Position numbers and translations under genes: made by a program. Shown here piece after piece: positions 5,660 to 10,467 of a DNA stretch of 10,467 bases. The stretch comes from CAG-791 sp963655255 (lineage in GTDB: Bacteria; Bacillota; Clostridia; Lachnospirales; Lachnospiraceae): positions 1 to 10,467 of the forward strand of contig CAVKEB010000063.1 in the NCBI GenBank assembly GCA_963655255.1. The letters run 5' to 3'. Every line of letters begins with the position of its first letter. Within the stretch, counting starts at the first letter, position 1. Below the pieces are notes generated by a model. The model worked only from the letters and a program-made list of their open reading frames with translations, did not search any database and was not told the DNA's origin.

Positions 5660-6458
5660 ATTTTTCCTTTCTTTTTTCCACGCTCTGCCCCATCATCACA
5701 AATGCCGCGATCAGGAAGGTCACCAGCATGATCATGACGAAAACCGCACTCGACTTCATGCTGTCCGACTTCATCGCCTGGTACAGATAAATCTGAATGT
5801 TCGTCACCGTTGAGCCGGACAGATTGCGGACCAGGACATAGTCTCCGAAAATAATTCCCACCGCAAGAAGGGAGGATACGATGATGCCGTGCATCAGATT
5901 GGGAACCACGACCCGGAAAAACGCATACAGCAGCGAGCTTCCCAGCATCTGTGCCGCCTCCAGCAGGGTTTTCATATCAATGGCCCGGCAGCTGTTCCGA
6001 ATTCCCTGATAGATGTAAGGAAGAATGATGACACAGTACGCCCCCATCAGCATCAGGAGACGGTTGGAAAGGAATGACCTGCTGCCTACATACAGGGACA
6101 GAATGCTGACGGACAGAATCACGCCCTGAATGGTATAGGGGATCATGCAGATGATCTGCACGTACTTCTCCAGTCCCGGGAAATAAACGGTCACTGCATA
6201 GATGGCAAGGAGTACCACGAGGATCGTGACCGCAATCGGTGCGGCACATAACAGCACCGTTTCCAGAAGCGCCTGCCAGAAGGCTTCACTCGTGAAAATG
6301 TCATGATACGCCGAGAGCGTAAATCCCCGCGGCACAATTCCCGTCCAGTCTGCGAACAGCGAATAAACGATGCACGCGGCCAGCGGAACCAGAAGATACA
6401 GAAGGATCAGGATCAGAACTGCCGCGGAACCGTTTTTCTTCTTTCCTTTGTCTTTCAT
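5643..6458 (-). CDS. ABC importer permease 2, PotC-like
   Basis: A 271-residue inner-membrane permease with a basic N-terminus (MKDKGKKK), a first membrane segment near 12-34 and about six hydrophobic segments in total. The cytoplasmic coupling loop carries the EAA motif, EAAQMLGSSLLYAFFRVVVP (167-186), which docks on the ATPase. The reading frame is open upstream to 6779, but that part is a shadow of permease 1. The start at 6458 is chosen because it overlaps the permease 1 stop as ATGA (translational coupling) and has AAAGGGG seven bases upstream. The last codons and TGA lie inside repeat copy C, so the C-terminal KWQKRC is partly repeat-encoded. It should pair with permease 1 as a heterodimer. 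Confidence 0.9.
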   Translation of the reverse strand: MKDKGKKKNGSAAVLILILLYLLVPLAACIVYSLFADWTGIVPRGFTLSAYHDIFTSEAFWQALLETVLLCAAPIAVTILVVLLAIYAVTVYFPGLEKYVQIICMIPYTIQGVILSVSILSLYVGSRSFLSNRLLMLMGAYCVIILPYIYQGIRNSCRAIDMKTLLEAAQMLGSSLLYAFFRVVVPNLMHGIIVSSLLAVGIIFGDYVLVRNLSGSTVTNIQIYLYQAMKSDSMKSSAVFVMIMLVTFLIAAFVMMGQSVEKRKEKWQKRC

Positions 6459-7309
6459 CTTCGCGCCCCTTTCTGGAACGGTTTTGCCAGCGCATTGGTC
6501 AGCAGAATCATCAGCACCATGATGCCCATCATGACCACCGACAGGGCGCCGCCGAGACCTCTTTGAATCTTCACCTCGCCCACGTAGCAGCCCGCGATCT
6601 GAATCGGAAGAAGCGACAGGCTGTTCATCATCAGCGCATAGGCCGTCGCGTAGGCGGCCAGCGCATTGGCGAACAGCACACTGAACGTTGACAGAATGCC
6701 CGGCATCAGCACCGGCAGGCCCACCTTTCTCCAGAAGACGGATTCTCTGGCTCCCAGCATGGTGGCCGCCTCCTTCCATTCCTTCCGGACACCGTCAAAG
6801 GCGGGCATCAGGAGAAGCGTCGCGAGCGGAATCTGAAAATAGACATAGATCAGGCTCATCCCGTTTCTGGAATACAGATTGAAGTCCGCCAGTGCGGATA
6901 TGCCCGTTTCTTTTCCGAGCTGGACCATGACGCCGGCATTTCCCAGAAGGATCATATAGGCAAAGGCCAGTGGAACGCCGGCAAAATTCGACACCATATT
7001 CATGATCGTGGTAAAAACCGTTCCCAGCTTCCCCGTCTGCTCCTGCGCGGCCTTCGCACCGAAAAAGGCAATGACAATGCCGATCAATGCCGACAAAAGG
7101 GAAATCCGGATGCTGTTGGTAATGGCCTTCGTATACAGAAGCTTGGTGAAAACAATCCGGTAATATCCGAGAGACCCTTTCCCGGTTACATCATTCCGAA
7201 AGCTGTTCAGAATCACCATCGCCAGAGGCAACAGTTCATACATGACGGCCAGCAGGAGAAACGGAAGCAGTGCCGTCAGACAGATTAGTTTTTTCTTTTT
7301 CAATTTCAA
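6455..7309 (-). CDS. ABC importer permease 1, PotB-like (TTG start)
   Basis: A 284-residue inner-membrane permease of the binding-protein-dependent family. It has a lysine-rich N-terminus (MKLKKKK), a first membrane segment at about 8-36, further hydrophobic stretches and the coupling loop EAATMLGARESVFWRKVGLP (180-199). The start codon is TTG, not ATG. It is supported by TGAGGA ending seven bases upstream and by the full first membrane helix. The 3' end overlaps permease 2 by four bases. It lies 139 bases after the solute-binding protein gene. Split permeases with a separate ATPase resemble Pot and 2-aminoethylphosphonate importers more than Fbp iron systems, where the permease is usually one long fused chain; this does not fix the substrate. 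Confidence 0.9.
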   Translation of the reverse strand: MKLKKKKLICLTALLPFLLLAVMYELLPLAMVILNSFRNDVTGKGSLGYYRIVFTKLLYTKAITNSIRISLLSALIGIVIAFFGAKAAQEQTGKLGTVFTTIMNMVSNFAGVPLAFAYMILLGNAGVMVQLGKETGISALADFNLYSRNGMSLIYVYFQIPLATLLLMPAFDGVRKEWKEAATMLGARESVFWRKVGLPVLMPGILSTFSVLFANALAAYATAYALMMNSLSLLPIQIAGCYVGEVKIQRGLGGALSVVMMGIMVLMILLTNALAKPFQKGARR

Positions 7310-7316
7310 TTTTGTA

Positions 7317-7321
7317 TCCTC
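7317..7321 (-). promoter_or_regulatory. Ribosome binding site for the TTG start of permease 1
   Basis: The minus strand reads TGAGGATACAAAATTG: a GAGGA core, seven bases, then TTG. This strong site is the main reason for accepting a non-ATG start; the next in-frame ATG would remove the first membrane helix. Confidence 0.65.
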
Positions 7322-7346
7322 AGAATCCGCACGCCCATGCAGACAG

Positions 7347-7378
7347 CAGGGAGGCTCCCCGGACGGGAAACCTCCCTG
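7347..7378 (-). promoter_or_regulatory. Intercistronic stem-loop between binding protein and permease genes
   Basis: CAGGGAGG (7347-7354) and CCTCCCTG (7371-7378) are perfect complements, with a smaller CCC/GGG pairing inside. No T-run follows, so it is not a normal terminator. Such stem-loops after a binding-protein gene commonly protect the upstream mRNA segment from 3' exonucleases, giving more binding protein than permease (as in malE-malF). That role here is inference. Confidence 0.6.
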
Positions 7379-7448
7379 ATCTTATTCTCCGGCTGCCACG
7401 CAGTTTACGGCCCCGGCCTTGTTTCACCGGCATCCCGCAGCGCTTCCG

Positions 7449-8633
7449 TTACTGAACCAGAAGCGGAACAATCTCATCATTCCATCTGGAAACAACCGTC
7501 TCGCATGCCTTGGTATACGCATCGGTATCTTCCATCGGGATGGCGCTCTGATAATCCTCCTGCCGGAAGGATTTCGCCTGTACTTCCTCCGGAATGGTCA
7601 CATCGGTTCTGGTCGGAATTCCGCCCGCTGCCGCGAGGTTTGACTGCCCCTCATCACTGAAGAAATATTCTCTGGCAAGAGCGGCCGCATTCGGATGCGG
7701 TGCATACTTGTTGATCACGGAAGCATATCCGCTCAGGATGGATCCGTCAGAAGGAATGTCAGTTTCCATCTTGTACTTGGTAATGTTGTTCTTGTAGGTG
7801 ACGGCATTGAAGCTCCAGATCACACCCATGGGGACCTCACCGGTCTCGAAGTTCTGCTGTGTGATGTCCACGGAATTGATTCTCCCGTCCTCCGCCATCT
7901 TCGTCCAGAAATCGAAGGCCGGATCCAGATTGTCAAGATCCCCGCCGAACGCATAGGCCGAGGCAATGACCGCCGCCTGTGCCGTACCGCCGTTGATGTC
8001 GCCGATCGCCACTTTGTAATCTCCGTCCTTCATATCCTGCCAGCTCTTCGGGGCATTCGTGATCTGATCCGTGTTGGTCAGAAAGGTGGTGGCACCGGTA
8101 TAGGCGATCATCCATTTCCCGTCCTCCCCCTTGGCCCAGTCCGGAACACTATCCCAGTACGATGTCTTGTATCCCTGCACCAGATCCTGTTCCACTGCCT
8201 GCGCACCAAATGCCTGGCCGACGTCTCCGATATCCTTCGTTCCATTCTCGCCTTCCGTCTGAAACATCTGTAGTTCCTCTGCAGAAGACATATCTGCATC
8301 GGTATGGGTAATGCCGTACGTATCCTGGATGGCTGCCCAGGCATTTCCCCAGTTCGCCCACTCATCCGGCATCCCGACGGATTCAATGTCGCCCTCTTCC
8401 TTTGCCGCCGCAATGATTTCATCCAGAGACCTTCTGTTCAGATCGCCGCTTTCTGCGATGTCAGAAGATGCTGTCGTGCTGCTGTCCGCCGCAGTGCTTT
8501 CCTGCTCGGCTTCCGTTGTCGCTGTCTGCGCCGCAGAAGAGTCCGCTGCGGTGTTCTCTGCACCGCATCCTGCCAGAACAATGGAACAGCCCAGAATCAG
8601 AGATGCCATGGAAACAACCTTTGTTTTTCTCAT
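7449..8633 (-). CDS. ABC importer solute-binding lipoprotein
   Basis: A 394-residue binding protein, anchored outside the membrane, that would deliver ligand to the two permeases. The signal peptide is MRKTKVVSMASLILGC onward with lipobox LAGC ending at Cys23. Residues about 24-64 form a Ser/Thr/Ala/Glu-rich flexible spacer. The mature domain opens with RRSLDEIIAAAKEEGDIESV, a pattern typical of iron- and polyamine-type periplasmic binding proteins. I place it in that broad cluster without a ligand. The frame is open upstream to 8711, but the ATG at 8633 is chosen because it gives a proper signal peptide and has AAAGGTGAG just upstream. It is the first gene of the importer operon. Spermidine/putrescine, iron, phosphonates or an organic anion are all possible ligands. 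Confidence 0.9.
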   Translation of the reverse strand: MRKTKVVSMASLILGCSIVLAGCGAENTAADSSAAQTATTEAEQESTAADSSTTASSDIAESGDLNRRSLDEIIAAAKEEGDIESVGMPDEWANWGNAWAAIQDTYGITHTDADMSSAEELQMFQTEGENGTKDIGDVGQAFGAQAVEQDLVQGYKTSYWDSVPDWAKGEDGKWMIAYTGATTFLTNTDQITNAPKSWQDMKDGDYKVAIGDINGGTAQAAVIASAYAFGGDLDNLDPAFDFWTKMAEDGRINSVDITQQNFETGEVPMGVIWSFNAVTYKNNITKYKMETDIPSDGSILSGYASVINKYAPHPNAAALAREYFFSDEGQSNLAAAGGIPTRTDVTIPEEVQAKSFRQEDYQSAIPMEDTDAYTKACETVVSRWNDEIVPLLVQ

Positions 8634-8646
8634 ACTCACCTTTCCT

Positions 8647-8665
8647 GCCGCGAACGCTGCGCGGC
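8647..8665 (-). promoter_or_regulatory. Small GC hairpin before the binding-protein ribosome binding site
   Basis: GCCGCG (8647-8652) and CGCGGC (8660-8665) form a six-bp GC-only stem with a seven-base loop. It ends a few bases upstream of the AAAGGTGAG ribosome binding site. It might influence translation of the lipoprotein gene; no known riboswitch pattern was seen. Confidence 0.3.
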
Positions 8666-8748
8666 ATTCCCATCCGTTGTATTTCGGTTCGTTTTTATCC
8701 GTCCCGCTCAAAAGTTCTATCTGAAAATAACATTCCGGAAATTTCTTC

Positions 8749-8778
8749 TCTATCGCACTTCTGTAAAGAGAACGTCAA
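8749..8778 (-). promoter_or_regulatory. Candidate promoter of the ABC importer operon
   Basis: On the minus strand TTGACG (8778-8773) is a good -35 box. GATAGA (8754-8749) sits 18 bases on but is a weak -10 (three of six consensus bases). It lies between the MATE terminator and the lipoprotein gene, where the operon promoter must be, leaving a leader of about 110 bases. Another possible -10, extended TGTTATTTT, lies further downstream but lacks a -35. Confidence 0.35.
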
Positions 8779-8810
8779 GTGTTTGTAATTCCGCAGAGGC
8801 ACTCTGCCCG

Positions 8811-8851
8811 CAAAAAGAGCCCTGCCTCCGGTTTCCCGAAGACAGGGCTCT
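8811..8851 (-). terminator. Intrinsic terminator of the MATE gene
   Basis: On the minus strand AGAGCCCTG (8851-8843) pairs perfectly with CAGGGCTCT (8824-8816). An inner stem, CTTCGG with CCGGAG, closes a GAAA tetraloop. TTTTTG follows directly (complement of 8811-8815). The stem starts 25 bases after the MATE stop codon. A T-run on the plus-strand side makes weak bidirectional action possible. Confidence 0.92.
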
Positions 8852-8876
8852 GACTGTTTTTCCTGCCACTGCCGCG

Positions 8877-10253
8877 TCAGACCTTTTCCTGCTCAAACAG
8901 ATTCTCCCGCGTAATATTCCTGGCCCAGGTTCCCTTCCTGTAATGATGGAGTACCCACGGCCATTTTACAAATTCGTCCGTGCACAGAAGGAAGTAGACC
9001 CAGAGAACCGGGAGCTTCAGCACGAAGGCCGCAAAGAATCCGAGCGGCACCGCATAAACCCACATGTCAATGGTGTCGCAGATCAGCCCGAACCTCGTGT
9101 CTCCACCCGCACGGAAGACACCGGCAATCAGCGACGTGTTGACTGCAGAACCCATGATGTAATACGTATTGATCAGCATCATGTATTTCAGATAGTGCAT
9201 GGCGGTATCATTCAGCGCCGCAAAACGCATGACAAACGGCATGGCGGCAAGAACGATCAGGCCTCCGACGGCACCGGCAATCACCGTCAGCTTCAGCATT
9301 CTGGATGCATACCGCTTTGACTTCTCCAGATCGCCCTGTCCCATCACATTGCCGAGAAGAATCGTTCCTGCGCTCGCAATCGCAAAGCAGAAAACAGATC
9401 CGATATTCCGGACAACCGTCACCAGAGAATTGGCCGCCACCGCATCGCTTCCGAGGTGCCCCAGAATCACCGAATACATGGAAAAGGCCACACTCCAGGA
9501 GAGATCATTTCCCAGGGCCGGAAGCGCCAGACGGATAAAATCGCTCAGCAGCTCCTTGCTGCGGATGAACATATATGCCGGATTCAGCTTCACATTTCTG
9601 CTGCAGACAGAAACGAGAATGCAGCCGATCAGTTCAGTCATTCTGGAAAGAGCGGTCGCGAGTGCAACGCCTGTGGCGCCGAGCTTCGGCATGCCGAACA
9701 GGCCGAAAATGAAAACGGCATTGAGAAAAATATTCAGCCCGAACGCCAGAACATTCAGAACCATGCTGACCGTCACCCGGCCCACACTGCGCAGGATGGA
9801 CAGATAAATCTCCGTAATGCCCCAGCACAGATAAGTGATTCCCATGATTCGAAGATAAGAAGCGCCGATGCGGATCAGTTCCTGATCCGTCGTGAAAAGC
9901 TGCATCATTCTCTGCGGCATCGTAAATGCGATGACTGCCACTGCTGCCGAGATCGCAATCGAAAAACGGAGCGCAATTCCCTCAACCGTATGAATGGCTC
10001 TGAGGTCATTCTTTCCGAAATACTGCGCACACAGAAGCGATGCCCCTGTCCCCAGCCCGTAATACACCATGAACAGAATGCTCGAATAATTGGCGGCCAG
10101 AGATACCGCAGAAATTGAGGACTGTCCCACGTAATTCAGCATAATCACATCGGCGGAGTTGACCGCCGCGCTGAGCAGGTTCTGAATGATGATCGGCAGC
10201 GTCAGCCGGAACATCTGTCCGTAGAAATTGTCTTTTTCCAATGTCTTTCCCAT
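8877..10253 (-). CDS. MATE-family efflux transporter
   Basis: A 458-residue integral membrane protein of the multidrug and toxic compound extrusion family, which exports cationic drugs or metabolites in exchange for Na+ or H+. It has about twelve hydrophobic segments in two similar halves. Typical MATE stretches are FRLTLPIIIQNLLSAAVNSA (15-34), GLGTGASLLCAQYFG (66-80), NIFLNAVFIFGLFGMPKLGA (174-193) and, in the second half, GTILLGNVMGQGDLEKSKR. The length is normal for the family. The frame is open upstream to 10370, but the ATG at 10253 is chosen because GGAGGGG lies directly upstream and MATE proteins usually begin a few residues before the first helix. It is a monocistronic unit with its own terminator. 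The exported substrate is unknown. Confidence 0.93.
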   Translation of the reverse strand: MGKTLEKDNFYGQMFRLTLPIIIQNLLSAAVNSADVIMLNYVGQSSISAVSLAANYSSILFMVYYGLGTGASLLCAQYFGKNDLRAIHTVEGIALRFSIAISAAVAVIAFTMPQRMMQLFTTDQELIRIGASYLRIMGITYLCWGITEIYLSILRSVGRVTVSMVLNVLAFGLNIFLNAVFIFGLFGMPKLGATGVALATALSRMTELIGCILVSVCSRNVKLNPAYMFIRSKELLSDFIRLALPALGNDLSWSVAFSMYSVILGHLGSDAVAANSLVTVVRNIGSVFCFAIASAGTILLGNVMGQGDLEKSKRYASRMLKLTVIAGAVGGLIVLAAMPFVMRFAALNDTAMHYLKYMMLINTYYIMGSAVNTSLIAGVFRAGGDTRFGLICDTIDMWVYAVPLGFFAAFVLKLPVLWVYFLLCTDEFVKWPWVLHHYRKGTWARNITRENLFEQEKV

Positions 10254-10255
10254 AA

Positions 10256-10262
10256 CCCCTCC
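10256..10262 (-). promoter_or_regulatory. Ribosome binding site of the MATE gene
   Basis: The minus strand reads GGAGGGGTTATG, a near-perfect Shine-Dalgarno sequence close to the ATG at 10253. It decides this start over the upstream in-frame ATGs at 10370 and 10325. Confidence 0.75.
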
Positions 10263-10420
10263 ATAATTCTGCTGCCCGGTCCGGCAAGTTTCCTTCCATT
10301 CGATGCCCCCGTTATCTGCAGGCATGTCTTTTCCGGCTGCTGCGCATCTCCCCCGTCCATTGCCCGGCATTCACCGTCGGTCGTTCCTGGCAGTGGCATT
10401 TATGAATAAAGTACTGAAAC

Positions 10421-10434
10421 TTCCCACACGGGAA
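10421..10434. promoter_or_regulatory. Palindrome in the MATE gene leader
   Basis: TTCCC-acac-GGGAA is a perfect 5+5 palindrome about 170 bases upstream of the MATE start. It could be an operator for a local regulator lying off the window. The leader 10254-10467 otherwise shows only short GC-rich potential hairpins (for example around 10275-10290) and no recognised riboswitch or convincing promoter. Confidence 0.25.
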
Positions 10435-10467
10435 ATATCTGCGAACCTTGAAAACTCAATCATTTAG

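Noticed and set aside
4600..5661. ATPase starting at 5661 (MAETVLTHRLPQ...)
   Set aside because: The extra 16 residues are encoded by repeat copy C and overlap the permease 2 end; MAYIEF at 5613 is the family-typical start and has GAGG seven bases upstream.
5643..6779. 378-residue version of permease 2
   Set aside because: The first 107 residues are an out-of-frame reading of the permease 1 gene, with no membrane helix. The ATG at 6458 has a ribosome binding site and the ATGA overlap.
7449..8711. Solute-binding protein starting at 8711
   Set aside because: It would bury the signal peptide behind 26 extra residues; the ATG at 8633 gives a proper lipoprotein signal and has a ribosome binding site.
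8304..9320. 338-codon plus-strand open frame
   Set aside because: It runs antisense across the lipoprotein start, the terminator and the MATE 3' end, with no recognisable protein features.
8877..10370. MATE protein starting at 10370
   Set aside because: The 39-residue extension is not MATE-like, and the near-perfect GGAGGGG lies before 10253.
10254..10467. Guanidine-II (mini-ykkC) riboswitch before the MATE gene
   Set aside because: Several ACGR strings occur (for example in GGAACGACC), but they are not closed by the paired hairpin stems this class needs.
10441..10467. CCTTGAAAACTCAAT near the window edge, reminiscent of Firmicutes rRNA spacer sequence
   Set aside because: Only a short similarity is present, and no 16S, 23S or tRNA sequence is visible in the window.

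Overview
The window looks like a piece of a low-to-medium GC Firmicutes (Clostridia) chromosome, most likely Lachnospiraceae. Supporting signs are strong GAGG-type ribosome binding sites, a TTG start, a Firmicutes-style lipoprotein, and proteins that read like those of gut Clostridia. The species cannot be fixed from this sequence. All seven recognisable protein genes lie on the minus strand, so the order of transcription is right to left. No rRNA, tRNA, CRISPR array, transposase or phage gene was seen.

Layout in the direction of transcription: (1) A single-gene unit encodes a MATE-family multidrug or sodium antiporter (10253-8877) and ends at a strong stem-loop terminator (8851-8811). (2) A four-gene ABC importer operon follows: solute-binding lipoprotein (8633-7449), a 139-base gap holding a stem-loop, permease 1 (7309-6455, TTG start), permease 2 (6458-5643, ATGA overlap) and ATPase (5613-4600). 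It is closed by a long hairpin terminator (4495-4443). It belongs to the spermidine/putrescine-iron-phosphonate group; no neighbour reveals its substrate. (3) A double-GNAT acetyltransferase (4320-2968) has its own promoter. (4) A two-gene carbohydrate unit encodes a GH172 (DUF2961) enzyme (2756-1725) and, 44 bases later, a GH13_18 sucrose phosphorylase of the GtfA type (1680-232). Neither has a signal peptide, so both should work in the cytoplasm on an imported fructose- or arabinofuranose-containing sugar. Their importer is not in the window.

The most unusual structure is a family of short modular palindromic repeats. Related pieces occur at the left edge (1-86), just after the ATPase gene (4509-4588) and between permease 2 and the ATPase (5617-5659). 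The pieces are a hairpin module Y, a hairpin module X and a shared terminal tag. The third copy supplies the stop codon of permease 2 and the Shine-Dalgarno sequence of the ATPase gene, so a dispersed repeat has become part of a working intercistronic junction. A perfect 15-bp inverted repeat (87-120) abuts the first copy.

The left ~2.9 kb (sugar genes and their AT-rich leader) looks by eye lower in GC than the right-hand genes, which may mean a different origin. Longest stretches without a gene: 1-231 (repeats and the inverted repeat), 2757-2967 (AT-rich leader with a weak promoter/operator candidate), 4321-4599 (promoter, terminator and repeat), 8634-8876 (promoter and terminator) and 10254-10467 (leader of the MATE gene; the upstream gene lies outside).
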